Shown here: positions 56,808-64,000 of the stretch, one piece after another | How positions within the stretch are numbered: position 1 is the stretch's first letter | Layout of the letters: each line of letters begins with the position of its first letter | DNA from: Methanosarcina thermophila TM-1 | GTDB taxonomy: Archaea; Halobacteriota; Methanosarcinia; Methanosarcinales; Methanosarcinaceae | Reading direction: 5' to 3' | Length of the DNA: 64,000 nt | NCBI RefSeq assembly: GCF_000969885.1 | Contig: NZ_CP009501.1 | Coordinates: 2,432,908-2,496,907, forward strand | Position numbers and translations under genes: made by a program | Notes under the pieces: generated by a model | The model's input: only the letters and a program-made list of their open reading frames with translations | What the model was told of the DNA's origin: nothing | Databases searched by the model: none

Positions 56808-57875
56808 ATGAGTAAAAATATAAGTTTCATTGACGGGTTGGAGGGCATTCTGAAGTACAGGGAGATAGACATTAACCAGCTGGTTGAGCTTCCTTATGAT
56901 GCAGTTTCCTATCTGCTTATCATGGGAGAACTCCCTGGAGATCAGGAACTTGCCGATTATTCAGCCCGCCTGCGTGGGGAACGTGAGATCAACAGGGAGG
57001 CGATTGATGTTATCCGTATGTGCAATTTCAACATTGACTCTATGGAAGCGCTGCGTACAATCGTTTCTTTCATATCACAGTTCGATCCGGATATTAACGA
57101 CAACTCCCCCGAAGGAAATATGAGAAAAGCCATACGGTTAATTGCCAAGATCCCAACCATAGTCGCTGCTTATCATAGAATAGCAAATGGGAAAGAACCG
57201 GTGCCTCCTGATCCCTCTCTCTCCCATGGAGCTAACTTCCTCTACATGATAAGAGGAAGCAAACCAAGTGATTTGGAGGCTGAGGTCATGGAAAAAGACT
57301 TTATCCTCAGCGCCGAACACGAACTAAACGCATCTACTTTTTCTTCAAGAGTTACTGCCTCCACCCTTTCTGACCTCTATTCTGCTGTTGTTTCTGGACT
57401 CTGTACCCTTAAAGGCCCTCTCCATGGAGGGGCAAGGGCAGAAGTTATGGCTATGATTGATGAGATCAGTTCCCCGGAAGACGCAGAAAAATACGTTCTT
57501 GAGAAACTTGCAAAGAAAGAAAAGATCATGGGTTTCGGGCACCGCGTATATAAGACCTATGATCCAAGAGGCGTAGTGTTCAAACAGCTCTCCAGGCAAC
57601 TTGCAGAGGCAAAAGGGAATATGTACTGGTATGAAATTGCCGAAGCAACAGAAAGAACAGTCATTCGCGAGCTTGTAGAAAAAAAAGGCAAGCCAATCTA
57701 CCCCAATGTCGATTTTTATTCGGGAGTTATTTATAAGTATCTGGATATTCCCCCCAAACTTGCAACATCTATATTCGCAATCGGCAGGGTCTCAGGCTGG
57801 ATAGCTCATTGCTTTGACCAATATGAGAAGAAAAAGATCATAAGGCCCAGAGCCTTCATGCTTGATGAATGTTGA
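56808..57875 (+). CDS. Citrate synthase
   Basis: A 355-residue citrate synthase that makes citrate from oxaloacetate and acetyl-CoA. Catalytic residues are His171, His206 (in GPLHGG) and Asp302 (in NVDFYSG); His245 (GFGHRVYK) binds oxaloacetate. Compared with other archaeal enzymes the N-terminus is about 16 residues short. A TAG lies six nt before the ATG, and GAGGT precedes it, so the start is secure. It supplies the aconitase upstream. It is followed by palindromic repeat copy C. Confidence 0.94.
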   Translation: MSKNISFIDGLEGILKYREIDINQLVELPYDAVSYLLIMGELPGDQELADYSARLRGEREINREAIDVIRMCNFNIDSMEALRTIVSFISQFDPDINDNSPEGNMRKAIRLIAKIPTIVAAYHRIANGKEPVPPDPSLSHGANFLYMIRGSKPSDLEAEVMEKDFILSAEHELNASTFSSRVTASTLSDLYSAVVSGLCTLKGPLHGGARAEVMAMIDEISSPEDAEKYVLEKLAKKEKIMGFGHRVYKTYDPRGVVFKQLSRQLAEAKGNMYWYEIAEATERTVIRELVEKKGKPIYPNVDFYSGVIYKYLDIPPKLATSIFAIGRVSGWIAHCFDQYEKKKIIRPRAFMLDEC

Positions 57876-57926
57876 GATAATCTTTTGGTCAAGTGAAATC
57901 GTTCCCTAAACCATTGTACTGCGACC

Positions 57927-58065
57927 GTTGAGCCGGTAGATTCCCAAATGTTGCGTCACTTGACCACGCCGTCACGCCGTTTTCAAAAAACCTTTTTTCA
58001 AAAGGTTTTTGATCAAACTTTTTCCTAAAAAGTTTGCGCTCAAGCAGTTTTTTGAAAAGGCTTGT
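57927..58065 (-). repeat. Dispersed palindromic repeat, copy C, downstream of citrate synthase
   Basis: 57927-57972 is the reverse complement of the GC-rich core of copy B (38 of 46). From 57991 to 58065, palindromic AAAAGG/CCTTTT and TTTTTGATCAAAC stretches match copy A. It therefore joins the cores of A and B and is the longest of the three. Confidence 0.8.
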
Positions 58066-58138
58066 GGGCAAGCAATTTGTTAAATGGTTGTCAGACAAAC
58101 TTTTTATTATCTGACAGCTTTTTGATATCCAGATACCC

Positions 58139-59413
58139 ATGAGTTTTAGAGCTTTTATTGACCAGTTAAAGGAAAATGGAAAACTGGTAGAGATTTCTCA
58201 GCCCGTTTCTCCGAGGTTTGAAGCTTCAAGAATCGCAAAAACCACAAAAGCCCCGGTTCTTTTCCATGATATCTCGGGTTCGAAGGTCATTATGAACCTG
58301 CTTGGATCAAGGGAAGAACTGGCTTCAATGCTAGGAGTTCCTAAAGAAGAAATCATAAAGAGGCTTTCCGAAGTTTCTCCAGAAGGTGAGGTGAGGCTGG
58401 TTTCAGAATCTCCAACCCTTGAGGTTATAGAAGATGAGGTTGACTTGACAAAACTTCCTATCCTTACACATTTTGAAAAAGACGGAGCCCCTTATATAAC
58501 CGCGGGGATTGTAGTTTCCGAGTACGAAGGTACAATTAATGCTTCCATTCACCGCCTTATGCTTGTAGGAAAAGATAAGCTCGCAGCCCGACTGGTTCCT
58601 CCGAGACATACTTATCTACTGTATAAAAAAGCTGCTGAAAAAAGAGAACCTTTACCTGTTGCAATTGTGCTTGGCTGCGACCCTATTATTATTTACGCGA
58701 CCTCAACAAGAGTTCCCGTTGGAAAAGAATTCGAATACGCAGCCGCCCTGAGAGGAGCTCCTGTGGAGCTTTTTGAGTGCTCAAACGGAGTAAAAGTTCC
58801 TCATTCGGAAATCGTGCTTGAGGGTTACATTGATCCAGTGGAAAAGGTTGATGAGGGACCTTTTGTAGACATTACGGGAACCTACGACGTGGTGAGAAAA
58901 GAGCCTGTTATCCATATAACCCGAATTATCCATAGAAAAGACCCGATATACCATGGAATTCTGCCAGCAGGCCCTGAACATCTCCTGATGATGGGGGTGC
59001 CTTATGAGCCAAGAATCTACAGAGCTGTCGGAGAGGTCACTACCGTAAGAAACGTGGTGTTGACAGAAGGAGGATGCTGCTATCTTCATGCAGTCGTTCA
59101 GATCGAGAAGCAGACTGAAGGAGATGGGAAAAATGCAATTATGGCAGCCTTTGCAGCTCACACCAGCCTTAAACATGTGGTAGTTGTGGACGAAGATATA
59201 AATATTTTCGACCCAAATGATGTTGAGTTTGCAATTGCTACGAGAGTCAAAGGGGATATGGATATTCTTATTATTCCTAATGTCCGGGGTAGTTCTCTGG
59301 ACCCGCGAGGAGCTCCTGACGGAACGACCACAAAAGTAGGGATTGATGCAACAAAGGTTCTTACCGAAAAAGAAAATTTTGAAAGGGCGGTAATCCCTGA
59401 AGTTAACGAGTGA
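58139..59413 (+). CDS. UbiD-like decarboxylase, probable anhydromevalonate phosphate decarboxylase
   Basis: A 424-residue UbiD-family enzyme, which uses prenylated FMN. Its family motifs are visible: TAGIVVSEYEGTINASIHRL, LVPPRHTYLLYKKA, VDEGPFVDITGTYD and DEDINIFDPNDVEFAIATR. Immediately downstream lie both subunits of an aconitase-X enzyme. That is the pair described for the archaeal mevalonate route, where phosphomevalonate is dehydrated and then decarboxylated to isopentenyl phosphate. This enzyme would be the decarboxylase. A UbiX-type flavin prenyltransferase is not in the window. Confidence 0.88.
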   Translation: MSFRAFIDQLKENGKLVEISQPVSPRFEASRIAKTTKAPVLFHDISGSKVIMNLLGSREELASMLGVPKEEIIKRLSEVSPEGEVRLVSESPTLEVIEDEVDLTKLPILTHFEKDGAPYITAGIVVSEYEGTINASIHRLMLVGKDKLAARLVPPRHTYLLYKKAAEKREPLPVAIVLGCDPIIIYATSTRVPVGKEFEYAAALRGAPVELFECSNGVKVPHSEIVLEGYIDPVEKVDEGPFVDITGTYDVVRKEPVIHITRIIHRKDPIYHGILPAGPEHLLMMGVPYEPRIYRAVGEVTTVRNVVLTEGGCCYLHAVVQIEKQTEGDGKNAIMAAFAAHTSLKHVVVVDEDINIFDPNDVEFAIATRVKGDMDILIIPNVRGSSLDPRGAPDGTTTKVGIDATKVLTEKENFERAVIPEVNE

Positions 59414-59419
59414 ATCTCA

Positions 59420-60628
59420 ATGTATCTTACAAAAGAAGAAGAACAGATCCTGAATGGTGAAGCAGGGGAGACTCTAAGGCAGGCTATCGGGATTCTGGTG
59501 GCTCTTGGAGATATTTATGGTGCAGACCGTCTCATACCAATCAAAAGCGCACAGATTGCAGGAGTTTCTTATAAAACTATAGGCGACGCAGGTCTTGAAT
59601 GGATTTCAGACCTCCAGGGTAGGGTTAAGGTTCCTGCGATCCTTAACCCTGCAGGGATGGATCTTGAAGACTGGGAAAGGCTAAGGATCTCCCCCGAGTT
59701 TGCAGAAAAACAAAAACTGATTATCCAGACATATGCAAAACTGGGTATTCGCTGCGAATGTACATGCACGCCTTATACCCTTGAGGGCTTTGACACTAGT
59801 TACGGCGATCATCTGGCATGGAGTGAGTCGTCAGCTGTTTCTTATGCAAATTCCGTGCTTGGAGCCAGGACAAACCGTGAAGGAGGACCATCAGCCCTTT
59901 CGGCGGCGCTTCTAGGGAAAACTGCAAATTATGGGCTCCATCTGGACGAAAACCGTGTGCCTGAAATCTCAATTCATGTAGAATTCCCACTTAAAGGATC
60001 GGATTATGGGGCACTCGGATATATAGTCGGTAAACTTGCAGGAAGCAAAGTACCCGTTTTTCATCTCAAAACTACCCCTGACGTAGATGAATTGAAAGCG
60101 CTTGGAGCTGCAATGGCAGCTTCAGGGGCAGTTGCTCTTTACCACGTGGAAGGGGTCACGCCCGAGATTCGCAGGCTGAATTTTGAAGATCCTGAGGAAA
60201 AGATAACTATTGAGAGAAAACAGCTTGATGAGGTTTATGAGACCCTGAATAAAGCTACCAGAGAGCCCGAATTAATAACTATAGGATGCCCTCACTGCTC
60301 GGCAACTGAACTCGAAAAGATAGCCAAACTCCTGAAAGGAAAAACTGTTTCGAAAGAACTCTGGATCTTTACTTCAAGGGAACTTGTAAAACGCTATCCT
60401 GAGTATATAAAGACTATTGAAAAAAGTGGAGCTAAAGTCGTCTGTGATACCTGTATGGTAGTCTCTCCTGCTACCAATCGATATTCCTGTGTTATGGTAA
60501 ACTCAGGAAAAGCTCTTGCTTACGTGCCAGGGATGTGCGGGGCTGAAGCCGTATATGGAAATATGGAGATGTGTATTGAAGAGGCAGTGGGCGGCAACAC
60601 AGCAAAGAAAGAAGGTGGTTCCCATTAA
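59420..60628 (+). CDS. Aconitase X large subunit, probable phosphomevalonate dehydratase large subunit
   Basis: A 402-residue aconitase-X catalytic subunit (DUF521-type). It probably dehydrates (R)-5-phosphomevalonate to trans-anhydromevalonate 5-phosphate. Iron-sulfur-type Cys residues lie in [23 protein letters not shown] and [14 protein letters not shown]. It follows the UbiD homologue by 6 nt and overlaps the small subunit by 14 nt. This tight arrangement supports one enzyme system. Confidence 0.9.
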   Translation: MYLTKEEEQILNGEAGETLRQAIGILVALGDIYGADRLIPIKSAQIAGVSYKTIGDAGLEWISDLQGRVKVPAILNPAGMDLEDWERLRISPEFAEKQKLIIQTYAKLGIRCECTCTPYTLEGFDTSYGDHLAWSESSAVSYANSVLGARTNREGGPSALSAALLGKTANYGLHLDENRVPEISIHVEFPLKGSDYGALGYIVGKLAGSKVPVFHLKTTPDVDELKALGAAMAASGAVALYHVEGVTPEIRRLNFEDPEEKITIERKQLDEVYETLNKATREPELITIGCPHCSATELEKIAKLLKGKTVSKELWIFTSRELVKRYPEYIKTIEKSGAKVVCDTCMVVSPATNRYSCVMVNSGKALAYVPGMCGAEAVYGNMEMCIEEAVGGNTAKKEGGSH

Positions 60629-61067
60629 ACTTAAAGGTAGGGCAATTTCCAGAGGATGTGCAAAGGGGGAAGTACTGCTTTCCAGAGACCCTATTTCCTT
60701 CCTTGGAAGTATAGATCCGAAAACCGGGGTCGTAGTTGAGGAAAATCACGCCCTTGAAGGAAAATCAATTCAGGGTAAGGTTCTCGTTTTTCCTCACGGA
60801 AAAGGCTCTACAGTCGGCTCGTATGTTATGTATCAACTGAAAAAAAACGGAACTGCGCCTGCAGCAATAATAAATCTGGAAACTGAACCTATAGTTGCAG
60901 TTGGAGCCATTATTTCCGAAATCCCGCTTGTTGATATGCTCGAAAGAAACCCTTACGAAGTTTTAAATAACGGAGACCTTGTTCTGGTTAACGGAAACGG
61001 AGGATATATTGAACTTCTCAAATCGGAAACTGGTAAAACTGAAATAAATAAGACTGAAAACATGTAA
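60615..61067 (+). CDS. Aconitase X small subunit (swivel), probable phosphomevalonate dehydratase small subunit
   Basis: A 150-residue swivel domain (DUF126-type): [37 protein letters not shown] and [13 protein letters not shown] take the GTG at 60615 as the start, since no in-frame ATG fits; a longer frame from 60516 runs wholly inside the large-subunit gene and is not family-like. The gene overlaps the large subunit by 14 nt. The C-terminal tail ([10 protein letters not shown]) is weakly conserved. Confidence 0.85.
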   Translation: MVPIKLKGRAISRGCAKGEVLLSRDPISFLGSIDPKTGVVVEENHALEGKSIQGKVLVFPHGKGSTVGSYVMYQLKKNGTAPAAIINLETEPIVAVGAIISEIPLVDMLERNPYEVLNNGDLVLVNGNGGYIELLKSETGKTEINKTENM

Positions 61068-61186
61068 AACTGAGGGCAGGCAAATTAAAAAGTTAATTGC
61101 AAAATGAAAAGTGAGAGTTCAGTTCTAAAAGCTGAATATGAATAAACCCGAATATTAAATCTTAAGCTGGGAGTAGGAACTCCAAA

Positions 61187-62299
61187 ATGAACCGGGAAGA
61201 CCGCAAGAAAGATAGAGGAAAATTCAACGCTGAGGAAACAGTTTCGCGTTTATATCCTTTTATAGTCAGAGTATTTGACGTGTATGAGATCCAGAACTCC
61301 GGAGAAACCCTTTATTTCTACGGAACTCCTAAAGTCGATGCTGAGACTCTCACCGGGGAACTTTGGGAGCCTTTACAACGCTTTGGGTTCGGATGTGTGC
61401 TGAAGTACGAGCTTGGGGAGTATATACTGCAAGTCTCTCCTGAAAAGAAGGCAAAGGAAAAAATCTGGCTAAACCTTGTCCTTTTTATAGCGACCTTTTT
61501 TACAACTATGGTCTGTGGAGCCTGGATGTTTGGAGTGAACCTTGAAGAGGAACCTTTCCAGCTTTTCAAAGGATTATCTTTTACCCTTGCGATAATGGCG
61601 GTTCTCGGTTCCCATGAGATGGCTCACTATGCTATGGCAAGGTATCATGGAATGAAGGCATCCCTTCCGTATTTCATTCCTTTTCCCACTTTCATTGGCA
61701 CTATGGGAGCGGTGATTCGCTACAAAGGACCTGTACCCAGCAGGAAAGCACTTTTCGATGTGGGAGTCGCGGGACCTCTGGCAGGTCTGTTTATGTCAGT
61801 TGCTGTTACTATTATAGGGCTTAACCTTGAGATGCCGGCAGTAGAACCCCTTCCTGGTTCTATGATGTTTGATCTTGGGATGCCCCCCCTTTTTGTATTT
61901 ATCCAGACTCTTGTTGGAGCTACAGGGCAAAATCTGCATCCTGTAGCTTTTGCGGGTTGGGTAGGAATGTTTGTAACCCTACTTAACCTTCTTCCGGCAG
62001 GGCAGCTTGACGGCGGGCACATCCTCAGGGCAATGATGGGAAAAAAAGCTGAAAAAATCTCATTTCTTATGCCGCGTATCCTGTTCCTTACAGGGATTTA
62101 TGTAATTTACTGGCTGAAAGAAGACGGTGTTATATGGATTTTCTGGGCTCTCCTCCTCTGGGTTTTTTCAGCAGCAGGGCATCCTTCCCCTCTGCATGAC
62201 AAAGTAGAACTTGACAAAAAACGCATCCTTCTAGGGATCATTACCTTTATCCTGGGATTTCTTTGCTTTACCCTGATTCCCTTTAAACCGATTTCTTGA
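61187..62299 (+). CDS. Site-2 protease-like M50 membrane metalloprotease
   Basis: A 370-residue membrane peptidase. HEMAH at 143-147 is the HExxH zinc site. NLLPAGQLDGGH provides the third ligand Asp. About seven membrane helices are seen. An N-terminal soluble domain of about 90 residues precedes them. Family members cleave membrane-bound regulators. Its substrate is unknown; the membrane-tethered regulator at 1.9 kb is too far away to infer a link. Confidence 0.88.
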   Translation: MNREDRKKDRGKFNAEETVSRLYPFIVRVFDVYEIQNSGETLYFYGTPKVDAETLTGELWEPLQRFGFGCVLKYELGEYILQVSPEKKAKEKIWLNLVLFIATFFTTMVCGAWMFGVNLEEEPFQLFKGLSFTLAIMAVLGSHEMAHYAMARYHGMKASLPYFIPFPTFIGTMGAVIRYKGPVPSRKALFDVGVAGPLAGLFMSVAVTIIGLNLEMPAVEPLPGSMMFDLGMPPLFVFIQTLVGATGQNLHPVAFAGWVGMFVTLLNLLPAGQLDGGHILRAMMGKKAEKISFLMPRILFLTGIYVIYWLKEDGVIWIFWALLLWVFSAAGHPSPLHDKVELDKKRILLGIITFILGFLCFTLIPFKPIS

Positions 62300-62335
62300 A
62301 AGAAGACCTGAAATTTTAAAAAACGGAGGAAAAAA

Positions 62336-63484
62336 ATGGACATACACTTCCGGTACAACAAGAAGAATTCTTACAGCTTTGCAGTCCTTTCTCCTTTACT
62401 GCCGGAAGCCGATTTTGTAGACAAGCCTGTAAACGGAATAATGATCTACAGTTTTACAACACGCCAGGCAGCAAAAGTTTTCATGGAAGTGAAAAATGCA
62501 GGCACGAATTCAATTTTCATCGCAGGAGGTCCTCACCCATCAGGGGCTCCGGAAGAGACGCTTGAATATTTTGACTATGTTGTGATTGGGGAAGGAGAGG
62601 AAACCCTTCCAGAACTTATAAAAGTAATCCAGGAAAGAAAAAATCCGGGAGAAGTACCTGGCATTGCGTACAGAGATAGAGAAACGGGTTCAGTTGTTAT
62701 AACTCCGAAAAGAGCTTATGCAAATCTTGATTCTTACCCCTGTTTCGACCCTGCGAAACTTCTGGCTCCGATTGAAATTAGCAGGGGATGCCCCTGGGGT
62801 TGCAAGTACTGCCAGACTCCCAGGCTTTTCGGAAGAGAAGTAAGGCACAGAAGCATAGATTCCATTGTAAAAAACGCAAGGCATTATAGTGACCTCCGCT
62901 TTATAGCTTCCAATGCTTTTGGCTACGGAAGTGATGGGATCCATCCAAGGTTTGATAAGGTGGAGAAATTACTCTCGACACTTTATAAACTTCCTGATAA
63001 GAAAATCTTTTTCGGGACGTTCCCTTCTGAGGTGCGTCCGGAATTTGTGACTGATGAGTCGGTTGAACTTGTGAGGACGTACTGCGCAAACAATACACTT
63101 AGCCTTGGGGCTCAGTCCGGCAGTGACCGAATTCTAAAAGAGATTCGAAGAGGACATACCGTGGATGACAGCATTTCAGCAGTTGAGTGCTGCCTGGAGC
63201 ATGAAATTATCCCTGCAGTTGATTTTATCTTCGGCCTTCCCACTGAGACCGAAGAAGATCAGGAAAAAAGCCTTGACCTTGTCCGCTGGATCTGTAAGAA
63301 AGGAGGCACGGTAAGAGCCCATTACTTTACCCCTCTGCCAGGAACTCCATATGAGTCGGCTGTTCCGACAGAGGTTAGCGACCGTGTAAGGCGAGAACTC
63401 GGAAAACTTGCCCTCAGCGGCAAACTCACAGGATACTGGGAAAACCATTCAAAGCCTGAAAAAAAGGTCAAATTAAGGAGATAA
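62336..63484 (+). CDS. B12-binding domain/radical SAM protein (TIGR04013-like)
   Basis: 382 residues. An N-terminal B12-binding-like fold spans about 1-130. A radical SAM domain has the cluster motif C152-x3-C156-x2-C159 (CPWGCKYC). Glycine-rich AdoMet contacts follow. It resembles TIGR04013, seen in methanogens; the reaction is not established. GGAGG lies just before the ATG, and the protease gene ends 37 nt upstream. Confidence 0.85.
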   Translation: MDIHFRYNKKNSYSFAVLSPLLPEADFVDKPVNGIMIYSFTTRQAAKVFMEVKNAGTNSIFIAGGPHPSGAPEETLEYFDYVVIGEGEETLPELIKVIQERKNPGEVPGIAYRDRETGSVVITPKRAYANLDSYPCFDPAKLLAPIEISRGCPWGCKYCQTPRLFGREVRHRSIDSIVKNARHYSDLRFIASNAFGYGSDGIHPRFDKVEKLLSTLYKLPDKKIFFGTFPSEVRPEFVTDESVELVRTYCANNTLSLGAQSGSDRILKEIRRGHTVDDSISAVECCLEHEIIPAVDFIFGLPTETEEDQEKSLDLVRWICKKGGTVRAHYFTPLPGTPYESAVPTEVSDRVRRELGKLALSGKLTGYWENHSKPEKKVKLRR

Positions 63485-63806
63485 GGCTGAAAGTCAGTAT
63501 CTTGAATCAGGGCACCGTCTTTGAAACCAGACCTCATCTCTGATTCGTAAACTGCCTGTAAACGATTTGCACAAGTTATTTATTTTAGAGGTTTCTGCAT
63601 ATGTTGTCTTGCTTTTGATCTGTCAATGATCTGTCAGAATCCTAGCTATCAACTCCATTAACCTGAGTTCGGATTCAGGTTGGTATTTTTCTATTTTTTT
63701 CCAGTTTGTATTATTGTCTTAGGATATGCTTTATTTACTCCTGAATTTTTACTGAATTTATATCTCCCAAATTAATTTACTTGTCTTTCAATTTTTTGAC
63801 CTTGTA

Positions 63807-63889
63807 TTTTCGATTGATCTTATGTTTTTGATCTGTTTTTTTCGATTGATCTTGTGTTTTTGATCTGTTTTTTTTCGATTGATCTTGTA
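63807..63889. repeat. 32-33-bp tandem repeat, about 2.5 copies
   Basis: Copies of CGATTGATCTT(A/G)TGTTTTTG begin at 63811, 63843 and 63876. The third is truncated. The first two differ at one base plus one T in the spacer. Confidence 0.9.
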
Positions 63890-63991
63890 CTACCAGCTGT
63901 TCTTTTAGTCAAACAACATCTCGAGTTCGTTGTAATTTTTTCAGTATAATGTGCAACGTTTTGAGCTTAGGAGGCTCTCATACTGACATAC

Positions 63992-64000
63992 TTATATAAA
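63992..64000 (+). promoter_or_regulatory. TATA-like box at the window edge
   Basis: TTATATAAA matches the archaeal TBP site. It would drive a plus-strand gene beyond the window. Confidence 0.35.

Larger units (their letters stand above)
63485..64000. other. Terminal intergenic region
   Basis: 516 bases to the window edge. No gene. It contains the CGATTGATCTT repeat and a TATA-like box at the end, which suggests a plus-strand gene begins just outside. Confidence 0.6.

Noticed and set aside
60516-60614. Longer N-terminus for the aconitase-X small subunit
   Set aside because: It lies entirely inside the large-subunit gene and is not family-like.

Overview
The window is archaeal and almost certainly from a Methanosarcina. 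It carries the complete mtrEDCBAFGH operon (the Na+-pumping methyl-tetrahydrosarcinapterin:coenzyme M methyltransferase), SRP19, RNase P Rpp21, an archaeal AdoMet synthetase, PurP, RtcB with archease, aconitase with citrate synthase, and S-layer-like secreted proteins. Intergenic DNA is long and AT-rich. I cannot assign a species from the sequence alone.

Layout. 0-9.6 kb: the start of a HerA-type ATPase, purP, a membrane-tethered winged-helix regulator followed by truA, the tRNA G10 methylase, a DUF1805 protein and a secreted protein, methionine aminopeptidase, and an Xaa-Pro peptidase with an unknown partner. 9.7-11.1 kb: a 1,008-bp insertion sequence with perfect ends and an 8-bp target duplication, then tRNA-Asp and intron-containing tRNA-Tyr. 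11.4-15.4 kb: AdoMet synthetase diverging from hisG-hisA-hisB. 15.8-20.4 kb: flavodoxin-fold oxidoreductase, pilin-like protein, lipoprotein, SRP19, Rpp21 and a metallo-hydrolase. 20.6-26.1 kb: a frameshifted TrmB-type regulator diverging from an RND/MMPL transporter with two S-layer-like partners. 26.4-31.4 kb: universal stress protein, a ModE-like regulator next to a gutted molybdate/tungstate-binding protein gene, a Na+/solute symporter and a TIM-barrel protein. 32.1-37.1 kb: the mtr operon with a 776-nt upstream region, followed by 1.1 kb of non-coding DNA and a ribbon-helix-helix-like protein. 39.6-46.3 kb: RtcB, archease, a CDP-alcohol phosphatidyltransferase, a class II aldolase, tRNA-Thr, peroxiredoxin, an HExxH protein and an E1-like enzyme. 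47-51 kb: a RavA/ViaA-like MoxR ATPase and VWA protein pair. 51.6-63.5 kb: a secreted protein, aconitase, citrate synthase, then a UbiD homologue and both subunits of an aconitase-X enzyme, followed by a site-2 protease and a B12-binding radical SAM protein.

How the genes fit together. MtrA-H carries out the energy-conserving methyl transfer of methanogenesis. Citrate synthase and aconitase give the first steps of the oxidative half-TCA route to 2-oxoglutarate. The UbiD homologue and the aconitase-X pair match the recently described archaeal mevalonate branch through trans-anhydromevalonate 5-phosphate, which feeds isoprenoid lipid synthesis. TruA, the G10 methylase, Rpp21, RtcB and archease act on tRNA, and the window has an intron-containing tRNA for RtcB to rejoin.

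The least expected signals are in small-scale sequence structure. Tandem repeats include the stop codons of three tRNA-processing genes. A 31-bp duplication of a start region creates an out-of-frame upstream ORF before the peroxiredoxin. A palindromic repeat family lies just downstream of three metabolic genes. The RND transporter appears to start at ATT. The insertion sequence transposase borrows its stop codon from the host. Two genes are decayed: the TrmB regulator and the molybdate-binding protein.
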